The notes: a model not told the origin generated them from the letters alone. A stretch of DNA of 64,000 nt from Planococcus wigleyi (GCF_014836985.1 NZ_JACSPU010000005.1:345499-409498); one strand, 5' to 3'; numbered from the stretch's first letter, positions 1 through 8,689 are shown. Translations and numbers: made by a program.

Positions 1-11
1 TATTTCACTCT

Positions 12-118
12 CTACATGAATTCCACACCTCTACATGAACACTCCACGTTTCTACCTCACTATCCGCCCCTGCTACCTCAACTATCCAGCTCCCTACAAG
101 CCCCAAGAATTCCAACCC
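12..118. repeat. Degenerate 21-bp-period direct repeat at window edge
   Basis: CTAC recurs at 12, 31, 52, 73 and 94, that is at spacings of 19, 21, 21 and 21 bases. Copies share a loose core, CTACMTSAAC followed by TCC. The array could begin before the window. It is not obviously coding: the open frame across it lacks a Shine-Dalgarno and runs into the end of the antisense permease gene. A second array with the same period but a different core lies at 31448-31542. Function unknown. Confidence 0.5.
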
Positions 119-257
119 CGTTCAAGCCCGAAAAATGATGCAGTCCGCCTGCGCGAACTGCGTTTCATTACCAAGAATTGCCGATCTCATGAATCCGACT
201 GCTTTAACCTAAAGAATCGCAAAAGCCGCCCGCCGCAGCGAACAGCTTTCTTTGATT

Positions 258-1280
258 TCATAATTTGCGGTACCGCTTTAAAGCGATGATGTTCAGGAAG
301 ATGAAAACCGCCGCAAAAGTAGCGAGTGCCAGCAAATTGCTGGAAACATCCGCCAACCCTTCCCCTCTGTACATGATGGCTTTCAAGGCATCGGCCGCAT
401 AGTACAGCGGCATGATGCGGCTGATGTTCTGCAGCCAATCTGCCATGCCTTCGAGCGGGATGATGCCGGCGAAGAAGATTTGTGGAACGACGACAATCGG
501 GATGAACTGGACCATTTGGAATTCGGAGGATGCAAAAGTCGACAGCAAAATGCCGAGCGACAAGGCCACCAACGCCAGCATAAGATTTATCACGATGACG
601 TGCCACACTTGGCCGACCATGACCATCTCCAAAACCCGAATGGAATAAAACACCACAATGATGGTTTGGATGATGGCGAAAATCCCGAAACCGATCAAAT
701 AGGCGAAAACGATTTCCCAGCGCCGGATTGGCGTCGCCAGCAATCGCTCCAAGGTTCCGGACACCCGTTCTTTCAACAAACCGATTCCCGAAATCAAGAA
801 GACGAAAAAGAAAACGAAAAAGCCCACAAGTATCGGTCCGAGAACATCAAAGAATTCCGTCTCCGCATCTCCATAAATGTATTCCGCTTCAATGCTTGCA
901 GAGACTCCCGCTCCCCCTTGCATAGCGGCAGCTTGTGTCACCTGCATCAATAAAGCCCGTGATGTGCCTGGGTCATTGTTTTCCAATGTCACCTGAAAAC
1001 CGCCATCGTTTACTTCCAGCAAGCCGTCCAATCCATCTTCGACGACGGTTTGACTATCGGCTTCACTATAGGGAACCACATCGATCGACGCATTTTCCAA
1101 AGCAACGGTGAGCAGCTCAGTGCCGCCGACAACGCCAAGCCGCGGGTTTTCATTATCGCCGTTGAAAAAGAAATACATCAGGGTCAGGACGATGAGCGGC
1201 GCAAAAAACAGTAGTGCCATTGTCCGCTTGTCGCGCAGCAGCTGCAGCATGATCCGTTTAATCAATGCCAAAATTCTCAT
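258..1280 (-). CDS. ABC-2 type transporter permease
   Basis: 340-residue membrane subunit of an ABC exporter. One N-terminal transmembrane segment (about 20-38) is followed by a long extracytoplasmic domain to about residue 150, then about five more membrane segments. This is the usual ABC-2 (NatB/YhaP-like) plan. The sequence LKERVSGTLERLLATPIRR before the second half is characteristic of the family. Its ATG overlaps the stop of the ATPase gene upstream (ATGA overlap, 1277-1280), so the two are translationally coupled. Substrate cannot be told from sequence; drug, lipid or sodium export are all possible for this family. Confidence 0.9.
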   Translation of the reverse strand: MRILALIKRIMLQLLRDKRTMALLFFAPLIVLTLMYFFFNGDNENPRLGVVGGTELLTVALENASIDVVPYSEADSQTVVEDGLDGLLEVNDGGFQVTLENNDPGTSRALLMQVTQAAAMQGGAGVSASIEAEYIYGDAETEFFDVLGPILVGFFVFFFVFLISGIGLLKERVSGTLERLLATPIRRWEIVFAYLIGFGIFAIIQTIIVVFYSIRVLEMVMVGQVWHVIVINLMLALVALSLGILLSTFASSEFQMVQFIPIVVVPQIFFAGIIPLEGMADWLQNISRIMPLYYAADALKAIMYRGEGLADVSSNLLALATFAAVFIFLNIIALKRYRKL

Positions 1281-2002
1281 TGCGCACCCCTTCCTGCCTG
1301 CAGAAAGACGCCTTCCAAATCAACTGCTCCATATGCAGCCTTTAATTCGTCCGGCGTGCCAGTTGCCAGGATTCCGCCTTCACGAACCATGGCGATGCGA
1401 TCGCATTTTTCCGCTTCATCCATAACATGCGTTGTTACAATGATGGTTTTTCCCTGCTGGCGTTTCAAAAGCATCAATTCGTTCCAAATCGACAATCGAA
1501 GTTCCGGATCGATGCCGACAGTCGGCTCGTCCAGAATCAAAATTTGCGGATCGTGGACCAAAGCGATAGCCAGCGACAATCGGCGCTTCATGCCTCCCGA
1601 ATAAGCAGCTACTTTCTTGCCAAGTTCATCAGTCAACTGGACCAAATCCGCTGCATAGGCGAGGCGTTCTTTCAGCACTGCCTGATTCATTTTGTAAAGT
1701 GAAGCGAAAAAGCGCAGGTTTTCCCTGCCCGTCAGTTCCGGATACAAAGCGTCGGATTGCGCCATGTAGCCGATGTCTTGGAGCAACGACAAATTGGGCA
1801 CCTGTTTGCCGAGCACCTCTACCATACCGCCGCTCGGTGAATCGATGCCGACAATCATCTTCACCAAAGTGGTTTTCCCCGAACCCGATGGACCGATCAA
1901 TCCGAAAATCTCGCCGCCTGCAACTTGCAGGTCGACTTCTTTGAGCACTGCCGTTTTCCCATAGGTTTTGCTGAGTTTATTGATGGAGATGCTGGTGTCC
2001 AT
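1277..2002 (-). CDS. ABC transporter ATP-binding protein
   Basis: ATPase partner of the permease that follows it. Walker A is GPSGSGKTT, the signature is YSGGMKRRLSLA, Walker B is ILILDEPTVGIDP, and the switch His lies in VTTHVMDEAEKC, so the nucleotide site is complete. An ATG at 2008 touches the GGAGGG Shine-Dalgarno (2010-2015); the ATG at 2002 has 7-base spacing and is preferred, giving about 241 residues starting MDTSISINK. The pair forms a two-gene operon for a DrrA/NatA-like exporter. No substrate is inferred. Confidence 0.93.
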   Translation of the reverse strand: MDTSISINKLSKTYGKTAVLKEVDLQVAGGEIFGLIGPSGSGKTTLVKMIVGIDSPSGGMVEVLGKQVPNLSLLQDIGYMAQSDALYPELTGRENLRFFASLYKMNQAVLKERLAYAADLVQLTDELGKKVAAYSGGMKRRLSLAIALVHDPQILILDEPTVGIDPELRLSIWNELMLLKRQQGKTIIVTTHVMDEAEKCDRIAMVREGGILATGTPDELKAAYGAVDLEGVFLQAGRGAQ

Positions 2003-2061
2003 ACGCATTCCCTCCAGTCAGAATAAAAACCTGTTGATACTTTGTATTCTACGCTCATTTT

Positions 2062-2099
2062 TAAAAAAGCAAAGCAGCGGGTTTGCTGCTTTGCTTTTG
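2062..2099 (-). terminator. Rho-independent terminator downstream of GNAT gene
   Basis: AAAGCAAAGCAGC pairs with GCTGCTTTGCTTT around a 6-base loop. On the minus strand it is followed by a run of T. It lies past the repeat element in the 3' region of the acetyltransferase transcript. Confidence 0.75.
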
Positions 2100-2139
2100 G
2101 GTAATAGGGTAATGGAAGTGTATAAGAATCATCAGCACA

Positions 2140-2244
2140 GAACGGGCGCTTACGCTTTTCCTTGTCCAGACTCCGCAGCCAGCTCCTCGAGCCGCTTCGC
2201 CAGATCGTCCACTCGGCAGAGCTAAACGGCCGCCCTCGCTTTTC
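2140..2244. repeat. Bacillales intergenic repeat, type A copy 1
   Basis: The stretch carries CGCTTTTCCTTGTCCAG, CAGCTCC and GGCAGAGCTAAACGGCCG. All of these have close counterparts at 34388-34545 (CTTGTCCAGCTACAGCG, GGCAGAGCTACACGGCCG, CGCTTTTCTTC). Both copies sit directly after the stop codon of a minus-strand gene and before its terminator. Repeats of this style (TTGTCCAGCTCCAGCG) are familiar from Bacillaceae genomes. They are non-coding and of unknown role. Confidence 0.65.
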
Positions 2245-2784
2245 CTATTCCCATTCAGAGGCCAACATCCCATACACCACATGGTCAACATAGTGGTCGT
2301 ACAGCCATTCGGCTTGGCGGATGGTGCCTTCTTCGGTATAGCCTAGGCGTTCAGGAATGCTGCGGCTTTTGTGGTTGCCGACTGCTGCACGGATCTCGAC
2401 TTTATTCAACTGGAGATCTTTCAGCGCATAATCGGTCAAGGCTTTGGCGACGCGGGTCATGATGCCATTTCCTTGGTATTCGTGGCCCAGCCAGTAACCG
2501 ATGTAGGCTGTCTTGCTGGCATGGTTGATGTTGTTGAAACCTGCGATTCCGACGATTTCCCCTTGATAGAGAATCACTGCGCCCAGGCTTTTTCCTTCAA
2601 CAAAGTTGCTGCTGCCGGACTTGATGAAGTCTTGGGTATCCTGCAATTTAGTGGTGAAATCTAGCCATGGCAGCCACTCTTTCAAATAGTCCCGCGAGGC
2701 ATCAGTTAGTTCGAAAATCCGTTCGGCATCCCGCATTTCCTGAAGTTTGAGGGACAGGTCTTCGTCAATTTTATGTATGAACAT
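2245..2784 (-). CDS. GNAT family N-acetyltransferase (RimJ/RimL type)
   Basis: 179 residues with the acetyl-CoA-binding motif YWLGHEYQGNGIMTR around residue 95-110. The C-terminal half resembles RimJ/RimL (ribosomal-protein-serine acetyltransferase, YdaF-like), including VEIRAAVGNHKSRSIPERLG. The usual RimL form is NxxSxxxxEKLG; here IPERLG replaces it, a small variation. The start ATG has an AAAGGAGGA Shine-Dalgarno 7-8 bases upstream. The gene stands alone. The substrate could be a ribosomal protein terminus or a small molecule. Confidence 0.9.
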   Translation of the reverse strand: MFIHKIDEDLSLKLQEMRDAERIFELTDASRDYLKEWLPWLDFTTKLQDTQDFIKSGSSNFVEGKSLGAVILYQGEIVGIAGFNNINHASKTAYIGYWLGHEYQGNGIMTRVAKALTDYALKDLQLNKVEIRAAVGNHKSRSIPERLGYTEEGTIRQAEWLYDHYVDHVVYGMLASEWE

Positions 2785-2962
2785 GGCGGTTCCTCCTTTT
2801 TATATGTAGACCATCGTAGCATACCTATCAGAATTTTCCATCCGTAATTTTTTGCGCAGGAAAAACCTAAATTGTAGATTTGTGCTCTTATTCACATGGT
2901 GAAACGTGTAAAATGAATAGAGAGCAAAGCGTGATTTTATTTCAGGGAGGAGCGTGAAGAGT

Positions 2963-3205
2963 ATGGAAACTGTCGCCCCCGGAATTCCGTTATACTTGTG
3001 GATGTTGCTGTTCCTGATGTTTCTGGTGATGGCGTTTATCGGCTTGGTCATCTACACGAGCCGCAAAAGCATGCCACGCGACATTCTGCCGCCACAGAAT
3101 AAGCAATCCAAGCTGCTGGCGGAACAGTATGCCAATGGCGAAATCAGCGAAGAAGAATATCGGAAACGCATGAAAGAGTTGGAGAAACAATCCACCAAAC
3201 CATAA
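2963..3205 (+). CDS. Small SHOCT-domain membrane protein 1
   Basis: About 80 residues. One transmembrane helix (LWMLLFLMFLVMAFIGLVIY) is followed by a short linker and a C-terminal SHOCT motif with core ANGEISEEEYRKRM. SHOCT modules are short helical-hairpin domains thought to mediate oligomerisation. A GTG at 2954 abuts the Shine-Dalgarno (GGGAGGAG), so the ATG at 2963 is chosen. A second gene of the same design follows 29 bases later, and a copper-storage-like protein after that, suggesting one functional group. Exact role unknown. Confidence 0.75.
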   Translation: METVAPGIPLYLWMLLFLMFLVMAFIGLVIYTSRKSMPRDILPPQNKQSKLLAEQYANGEISEEEYRKRMKELEKQSTKP

Positions 3206-3234
3206 CGTCTGTTACAGAAAGGAAGTTGGAGACC

Positions 3235-3489
3235 ATGGGAGAGTTTTTCACGCCGGGCAACCCGGCACTTGGCGTAACCATCGCTGTTGGATTTATCGTT
3301 CTGTTAGCCGGAATCGGAACATTGCTTTGGCTGACGTTGCTTAAAGCACGCAAAAAATCAGCAAGTACAGAGCCAAGCGGACCGAACCGAGCGGTTGATG
3401 CGCTGCATCAGAGCTATATCAACGGCGAAATCACCAAGGAAGAATACAATGAACAACTGCGTGATTTAAAAGGGCCGCCAAAAAACTGA
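3235..3489 (+). CDS. Small SHOCT-domain membrane protein 2
   Basis: 84 residues with an N-terminal extracytoplasmic stub, one membrane helix (about 12-35) and a C-terminal SHOCT motif (INGEITKEEYNEQLRDL). It is a paralogue in architecture, not close in sequence, of the preceding gene. ATG at 3235 has AAAGGAAG at 9-base spacing; an in-frame TTG at 3226 touches the Shine-Dalgarno and is rejected. Probably co-transcribed with the neighbour upstream. No enzymatic residues are visible. Confidence 0.75.
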   Translation: MGEFFTPGNPALGVTIAVGFIVLLAGIGTLLWLTLLKARKKSASTEPSGPNRAVDALHQSYINGEITKEEYNEQLRDLKGPPKN

Positions 3490-3589
3490 TTGTGCAGTTT
3501 TTGTGGAGTTTCTCGATTTCCGTTTAATTAGCAAGTGAAAGGGAAATCAAAAAGAGAAGCAACAAAATCTGAAACTGGAGGTTTTATTG

Positions 3590-3916
3590 ATGGCACATGA
3601 ACAACATGCAGAACTGATTAAAACCTTGCACGATTGCGCAGCAGCGTGCAACCACTGTTTTGACGCGTGCTTACAGGAAGACGATGTGAAGATGATGGCG
3701 CAATGCATTCGCTTGGACCGGGAATGTGCAGATATTTGTGCGTATCTGGAACACGCCATTACCCGCAACTCTCCATTCGTTGCTGAGTTGGCACAAGCTT
3801 GCGCAGCCATTTGTGAAGCATGCGGCGATGAATGTGCGAAACACGATCATGACCACTGCCAAAAATGTGCGGAGGCCTGCAAGAAATGTGCAGAAGCTTG
3901 CCGCAGCGTAGCTTAA
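3590..3916 (+). CDS. Four-helix-bundle copper-binding (Csp-like) protein
   Basis: 108 residues with about 16 cysteines arranged in CxxxC/CxxC steps along amphipathic helices (for example HDCAAACNHCFDAC and HCQKCAEACKKCAEAC). This matches the YhjQ/Csp family (DUF326), cytosolic or exported four-helix bundles that store Cu(I) on inward-facing thiolates. There is no signal peptide, so a cytosolic form is expected. Shine-Dalgarno GGAGG lies 8 bases before ATG 3590. A strong terminator follows. Its position beside SHOCT proteins and a YdhK lipoprotein supports a metal-handling role; copper itself is inferred from the family. Confidence 0.88.
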   Translation: MAHEQHAELIKTLHDCAAACNHCFDACLQEDDVKMMAQCIRLDRECADICAYLEHAITRNSPFVAELAQACAAICEACGDECAKHDHDHCQKCAEACKKCAEACRSVA

Positions 3917-3926
3917 TCTTTTACTG

Positions 3927-3966
3927 AAAGCCCGGTTGCTGGGAGATTCCCGGCAGCCGGGCTTTT
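3927..3966 (+). terminator. Rho-independent terminator after Csp-like gene
   Basis: AGCCCGGTTGCTGGGA pairs with CCGGCAGCCGGGCT with one bulge, and is followed by TTTT. It ends the SHOCT/Csp transcript before the FAD oxidoreductase. Confidence 0.85.
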
Positions 3967-4021
3967 ATGATGGCAGGAATAGGGGTTTTTCGACATAATG
4001 GAACCAAAGGAGTGGATTCGG

Positions 4022-5500
4022 ATGGCTCGAACAGTATTGGTGATAGGCGCCGGCATCGGTGGATTAACAGCGGGTTCGTTGCTCGCAAAAGCGGGATGGC
4101 CGGTGACGCTGCTCGAAGCTTCTTCGGAACTCGGCGGCTGTGCAGGGAAATTCAAGCGCCATAAGTATTTATTTCCTGCCGGTGCCACGCTTGGCATGGG
4201 CCTTGAACCGGGAGGCATCCACGAGCGGGTCTTCCGGTTTCTCGGCAAACCGATGGCCATCGAACCGCTTGAGCAAGTCATGGAGATGATCCATCCAGAA
4301 GCAACGTTTATGTTCCAAAAAGACCGCACGCACCATGTGGAAGGCGTCGTGGCACACTTTCCTCAAAGCAGCGAGCAGATTCGTGCGTTCTACAAGGAAA
4401 TCTACCAGACTGCGGCCATTGTCCGCACCTTGATGGACCCGCTCCCTGCCCTGCCTCCTTCAACGGCGGCCGAATGGGCATTTCTGGCAAAATCCATACG
4501 TCCAAAACATGTCAAGCTTTTGCCTTTCTTTAATCAAACTCTAGGCCAGCGGCTGAAAAAGCATGGACTTGGTGACTTGCAGGAGTTTCGCCATATGCTC
4601 GACGGCCTGCTGATCGACAGCATGCAGACCGGCAGCGAAGATGTGGCGTATTTATTGGCGGCAGTGGCGCTTGATATTTACCATGAAGGGGCCTATTATG
4701 TGCCCGGCGGCTTATACCGTTTTTCCGAATTGATGGGCGACAGCCTGAAAGACAATGGCGGTGTCCTGAAAAAGCGGCGGACGCTGGAGAAGTTGGAACG
4801 GAAAGGCAACTTGTGGATGGCAACCGATCATCGCGGCAATGTCTATGAAGCAACGGATGTCATCTTGAATGTGCCGATCCAGCAATTGCCGAAGATTTTG
4901 GCGCCAGAGCTGGTTTCTAAACTGAAAGTTTCGTTGCGCGACGGCATTGCCGGCGAGACGTGGGCGACCCTGACGCTGTATCTGGCGGTCGATTCGGCCA
5001 AGCTGAAAGAACCGCTGCCCGCTTTCCGCCAGATTTCAACAGGTGAAGGGCTGGCAGAAGGCGGCCATTTTTTCATGTCCTCTTCTGTTCCCGGCGACGA
5101 ATTGCGTGCGCCTGAAGGTTTTCAGACCGTGACGATTTCTACGCATTCGCGGACAGACGAGTGGATTGGCAAAGAAAAATACGAAGAGACGCGTGCGGTT
5201 TTAACAGAGCGCATGCTCCAGGCCATCCAAGATGCCATCCCTGAATTCCGGGAAGCCATCGTCCATATGGAAAGCGGCGCGCCTAAAGCGTGGGAACGTT
5301 TTGCAGGACGTCCGAATGGCTTCGTCGGGGGCTTCCCGCAAACTTTGGATGCGGCATTGTTCAATTCCATTTCGCATCATTCCGGTTTGCCCAACCTGTA
5401 TGTCTGCGGCGATCATATTTTCCCTGGCGGCGGAACCATAGGCGCGGCCGCCAGCGGGATTCATGCAGCACGGTCGGTATCGGGTGAACGATTGGTGTAA
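4022..5500 (+). CDS. CrtN/CrtI-like FAD-dependent oxidoreductase
   Basis: About 492 residues. The N-terminal dinucleotide-binding motif VLVIGAGIGGLTAGSLLAKAG is followed by LLEASSELGG, and the C-terminus has the FAD-closing pattern NLYVCGDHIFPGGGTIGAAASG. This is the phytoene desaturase / diapophytoene desaturase / retinol saturase superfamily. Planococcaceae make C30 carotenoids, but no other crt gene is in the window, so carotenoid chemistry is only a guess. The start at 4022 has AAAGGAG at 9 bases; the earlier ATG at 3998 lacks one. It may be single-gene, ending in a shared bidirectional terminator. Confidence 0.85.
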   Translation: MARTVLVIGAGIGGLTAGSLLAKAGWPVTLLEASSELGGCAGKFKRHKYLFPAGATLGMGLEPGGIHERVFRFLGKPMAIEPLEQVMEMIHPEATFMFQKDRTHHVEGVVAHFPQSSEQIRAFYKEIYQTAAIVRTLMDPLPALPPSTAAEWAFLAKSIRPKHVKLLPFFNQTLGQRLKKHGLGDLQEFRHMLDGLLIDSMQTGSEDVAYLLAAVALDIYHEGAYYVPGGLYRFSELMGDSLKDNGGVLKKRRTLEKLERKGNLWMATDHRGNVYEATDVILNVPIQQLPKILAPELVSKLKVSLRDGIAGETWATLTLYLAVDSAKLKEPLPAFRQISTGEGLAEGGHFFMSSSVPGDELRAPEGFQTVTISTHSRTDEWIGKEKYEETRAVLTERMLQAIQDAIPEFREAIVHMESGAPKAWERFAGRPNGFVGGFPQTLDAALFNSISHHSGLPNLYVCGDHIFPGGGTIGAAASGIHAARSVSGERLV

Positions 5501-5536
5501 GGCAGTTGAAGCACGAACCAGCCCAAAGGCACAATG

Positions 5537-5571
5537 AAAACCGCTGTCGAGAGTTTCTCAACAGCGGTTTT
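5537..5571. terminator. Bidirectional terminator between convergent genes
   Basis: AAAACCGCTGT and ACAGCGGTTTT form an 11-bp stem around a 13-base loop, with A/T flanks on both sides. It serves the FAD oxidoreductase from the left and the response regulator from the right. Confidence 0.85.
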
Positions 5572-6249
5572 CTAATTGATCCATTTATAACCGATGCCCC
5601 ATACTGTCTGGAAATGGTCGTCGATTGGAAAGCCGGCCTGACGAATTTTCTCTCGAACGTTGCGGACATGTGAATCCACTGTGCGGCCTTCCGTTTCCGA
5701 GTCGAAGCCCCACACCAATTCGAGCAAGCGGTCCCGCTCGAATACTTTATTCGGGTTTTTCATCAACAGGCCGAGCATGGAAAACTCTTTAGGTGTCAGG
5801 CGGATCGGCTGGTGGTTAAAGCTCAACTCGAAACCCTCTTCTTCCCAGACCAAGCCGTCCAATTCAATGCGCTTTGGCGGGGCGCTGCGGCGCAGCAGAG
5901 CTTCCATCCGCGCCAGCAATTCCTCTTCTCCAAAAGGCTTCGTCATGTAATCGTCCGCTCCAAGCCGAAGCCCTTTAACGATGTCTTCTTGCTGCTCACG
6001 GGCAGTCAGCATGATGATCGGCACATTGGAGAATTTGCGGATTTCGCGGCACACTTCCCAGCCGTCCATATCCGGCATCATGATATCCAGCAGCACCAAA
6101 TCGAAGGCTTCTTTATTCAACAGCTCGAGTGCCTGTATGCCGCTGTCTGCTTTGACGCAACGGTAATCATATGGCCGCAAATACAGCGCCACCAGATCGA
6201 GCATCCGTTTTTCGTCATCGACCAATAATACTTTATGAATGATTTCCAC
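5572..6249 (-). CDS. OmpR/PhoB-family response regulator
   Basis: About 225 residues. The receiver domain (KVLLVDDEKRML, phospho-acceptor Asp in LVLLDIMMPDMDG, conserved Lys in DDYMTKPF) is followed by a winged-helix DNA-binding domain (RLTPKEFSMLGLLMKNPN, ending VWGIGYKW). The gene overlaps the end of the kinase gene by 17 bases, so the two act as a pair. The GTG at 6249 directly abuts AAAAGGGG; an alternative start a few codons later (ATC/ATT near 6240) would have better spacing, so the exact N-terminus is uncertain. The target is likely the metal-handling genes nearby, by context only. Confidence 0.93.
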   Translation of the reverse strand: MEIIHKVLLVDDEKRMLDLVALYLRPYDYRCVKADSGIQALELLNKEAFDLVLLDIMMPDMDGWEVCREIRKFSNVPIIMLTAREQQEDIVKGLRLGADDYMTKPFGEEELLARMEALLRRSAPPKRIELDGLVWEEEGFELSFNHQPIRLTPKEFSMLGLLMKNPNKVFERDRLLELVWGFDSETEGRTVDSHVRNVREKIRQAGFPIDDHFQTVWGIGYKWIN

Positions 6250-7621
6250 CCCTTTTCAGCCGGATCGTAACAGCGGTCCCTTTGTTCAATTGGCTATCAA
6301 TGCGGATTCTGCCGCCATGCGACTCGACGATTTCTTTGGCGATTGCCAAACCCAGCCCCGATCCTCCACGTTCACGTGACCGTGATTTTTCTACGCGGTA
6401 CAACCGGTCAAAGACAAAGGGCAGCTCTTCCTGGGGAATTCCCTGGCCTTGGTCACTGACTCGAATGGCGATGCCATCCCCTTCTTCACAGCATTCCACA
6501 TCTACATGGCCACCCGCACTTGAATGTTTGCGGGCGTTGTCGAGTATGTTCAACAACACCTGTTGAATGCGTTCAGAATCAATAAAGGCCTGGATATCTT
6601 CCCCGCAATTGACGGACAATGAAATTTGCTGTTCGTCAAAAGCTGGTTTAACCAACAGCGCCACCGACTTCAACAATGCTGCAATCGAAACGTCGTTCTG
6701 CTCAATGGCGAATTGATTGCGGTCCAGCTTTGCCAAGTCGAATAGATTTCCGACCAGCACCGTTAAATGAGCGGCTTCTTCACGGATGATGCCCATGTAT
6801 TCTTCGCGTTCCCGCTCTGTCGTGTCCGGACGGTCCAGAATATCTGCATAGCCCTTGATATAAGTCAGTGGTGTCCGCAATTCATGTGAAATGCTCGACA
6901 GGAATTCATTGCGGGCATTTTTCAGGTGATCGAGGTCCGTCGACAATTTGGTGATGGCGTTCGCCAATTCCCCGAGCTCATCATTTCGTTCATTTGTCAG
7001 ATCCACCCGGTTGTTGCCCTGGCTCAATTGCTCCGTCGCTTCCTTCATACGGATCAGCGGCAGCGTGATGAACCGCGACAGCAGCAGGATGGTGATGATG
7101 GTCAAGACCACTGTAATCATGCCAATCCACAGAAATTGGTTTTTCAGATGGCCAATGATGCGCTCGATGTTGGTGGTTGGCGCAAACATAAAGACATGCC
7201 CTTCATGGCGGCCGTCTATCGTAATGGGACTGTCCGTCGCGATATAGCGCTTGTCCTGCCAGTCTTCCTCGATGATGGCTCCGTCGACAGGCACCTCTTC
7301 GAAATCGGTATGCTCGAGCACTTCCACCATTTCAGGTTCCAACGCATCGGAATTGACTAGAATTTCACCCGAAGCATCGGTAATGACGACAATAAAATCA
7401 GAGGCCGATTCCATAATGCCGACATGGGTTAACGTCATCTCTTCAAAACTATCCTCCAGCACATCGCTGTGTGTCTCACCGCGCGCCAATAAATTCTCCA
7501 TCACTTCGTCAACGCGTTCATTGACCAATGTGAAATAAAGCGTTGAAAATAAAAGCGCTTCGATGATTAAAATAAAAACAAAAAACAACAAGCCGATTTT
7601 CAAGGATAATTTATTGAACAT
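6233..7621 (-). CDS. Sensor histidine kinase
   Basis: 462 residues: membrane helix 1 (about 9-31), an extracytoplasmic sensor domain of about 130 residues rich in Glu and Asp, helix 2 (about 163-185), a HAMP linker, a dimerisation domain with the phospho-acceptor His246 in SSISHELRTPLTYIKGY, and an ATPase domain (NILDNARKHS, DQGQGIP, GGSGLGLAIAKEIV). ATG 7621 has GGAGG 5 bases upstream; the longer frame from a TTG at 7636 would put the Shine-Dalgarno inside the gene. It lies 30 bases after the BNR lipoprotein gene and overlaps its response regulator, so one operon is likely. Confidence 0.93.
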   Translation of the reverse strand: MFNKLSLKIGLLFFVFILIIEALLFSTLYFTLVNERVDEVMENLLARGETHSDVLEDSFEEMTLTHVGIMESASDFIVVITDASGEILVNSDALEPEMVEVLEHTDFEEVPVDGAIIEEDWQDKRYIATDSPITIDGRHEGHVFMFAPTTNIERIIGHLKNQFLWIGMITVVLTIITILLLSRFITLPLIRMKEATEQLSQGNNRVDLTNERNDELGELANAITKLSTDLDHLKNARNEFLSSISHELRTPLTYIKGYADILDRPDTTEREREEYMGIIREEAAHLTVLVGNLFDLAKLDRNQFAIEQNDVSIAALLKSVALLVKPAFDEQQISLSVNCGEDIQAFIDSERIQQVLLNILDNARKHSSAGGHVDVECCEEGDGIAIRVSDQGQGIPQEELPFVFDRLYRVEKSRSRERGGSGLGLAIAKEIVESHGGRIRIDSQLNKGTAVTIRLKRGGNHS

Positions 7622-7651
7622 GTGGACCTCCGCCAATCAAGGAAATTTCTG

Positions 7652-8629
7652 TTATTCTTCAACTTGTCCAGCATTCAGGATCTGCTTCCAGGCACCTCCG
7701 CCATCTTCAGAAATAAAAGCATGCCCCGCAGCTGTGTAAAAGGCTATTTCATCAGTATCCAACGGGTTTTGAGCAATATAGAGGATGCCATCTTCCGGCA
7801 TATCCGGCAGTTCAAACGCCTGTTCTTCATCCTTTTCCCAAGTATACTGGATGAGCTCCGCTTGTGTGCCATATGTTGCGTAATACAACGCTTCCTCATT
7901 GAAGAAAACCGCGGTTCCGTAGATTCCATCTTCCGTCAGCCGGGTGAAGCTTTCCCCACCGTCTTTCGACAGGAAGATCCCTTCAGTGGTCGCAGCGGCA
8001 ATCAATTGCGAATCGCTCGGATGCATCGCAAAAGAAGAAACCTCGCCTTCAAGCCCTGTTCCGCTTACCTGTTGCCAGTTCTCTCCTTCGTCTTCACTGC
8101 GGAAATACCCTGGTCCCATCTGTGAATTTTCCTGCGGATTCATAACAAACAAGTGGTGGCTGCGGTAGCCGGCCGCCATGCCATGAAAATCCGTTTCTCC
8201 TTCAAAGCCCATGTGATTGAGCGACCGGCCGCCGTCCTTGCTGCGCTGGATGCCGATCGGATTTTGCATCATCGATCCGGGACCCGGGTGGCCTGATGTA
8301 TAAAAGCCGTCATCCACTGCATTAAAGCCCATGTAATCATGGAGATGGTCACTGGTTTCCAGCCATTTTCCGTCCCGGTAAATCTTCAACCCGTGATGCG
8401 AGGCAAAATAAAGGCCCTCTTCATTTTCAATATAACCCATACCGTGGACATGATCCATGCGTCCATCAAAAGCTACTTCAAAATCCTCCGTGGTTTCGGC
8501 TGTTTCATTCGTCTCCGTCTCGCCGGTGGTTGTCGTCTCCGGGTTTGACTCTTCCGGTTCTTCGGCTTCTCCACATCCTGCAAGCAACAGGCCTGCCAGC
8601 AAAGGAGCTGCAATCCATTTTCTGTTCAT
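7652..8629 (-). CDS. BNR-repeat lipoprotein (F510_1955-type glycosylhydrolase-like)
   Basis: About 325 residues. A lipoprotein signal with lipobox LLAGC is followed by an acidic Thr/Glu-rich linker, then a beta-propeller with sortilin/BNR-like repeats (SKDGGRS, SEDEGENW, SKDGGESF, SEDGGGAW). NCBI calls this family F510_1955 glycosylhydrolase, though no catalytic activity is established to my knowledge. ATG 8629 has AAAGGA at 9-base spacing; the ATG at 8638 touches it. It leads a likely operon with the histidine kinase and response regulator and faces ydhK divergently. A role as a surface sensor partner of the kinase is a guess. Confidence 0.8.
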   Translation of the reverse strand: MNRKWIAAPLLAGLLLAGCGEAEEPEESNPETTTTGETETNETAETTEDFEVAFDGRMDHVHGMGYIENEEGLYFASHHGLKIYRDGKWLETSDHLHDYMGFNAVDDGFYTSGHPGPGSMMQNPIGIQRSKDGGRSLNHMGFEGETDFHGMAAGYRSHHLFVMNPQENSQMGPGYFRSEDEGENWQQVSGTGLEGEVSSFAMHPSDSQLIAAATTEGIFLSKDGGESFTRLTEDGIYGTAVFFNEEALYYATYGTQAELIQYTWEKDEEQAFELPDMPEDGILYIAQNPLDTDEIAFYTAAGHAFISEDGGGAWKQILNAGQVEE

Positions 8630-8689
8630 TCCGCTCATTCCTTTCGTCTTTCCATCTGGATTCATTGTACAAGAAAAGTTTTGATTTTT

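Noticed and set aside
35..289. 84-residue open frame at left edge
   Set aside because: No Shine-Dalgarno, spans the repeat array and runs antisense into the end of the permease gene.
480..953. 157-residue plus-strand frame
   Set aside because: Antisense shadow of the ABC permease, with a charged composition typical of a complementary frame.
6926..7360. 144-residue plus-strand frame
   Set aside because: Antisense to the histidine kinase gene, whose motifs are complete.
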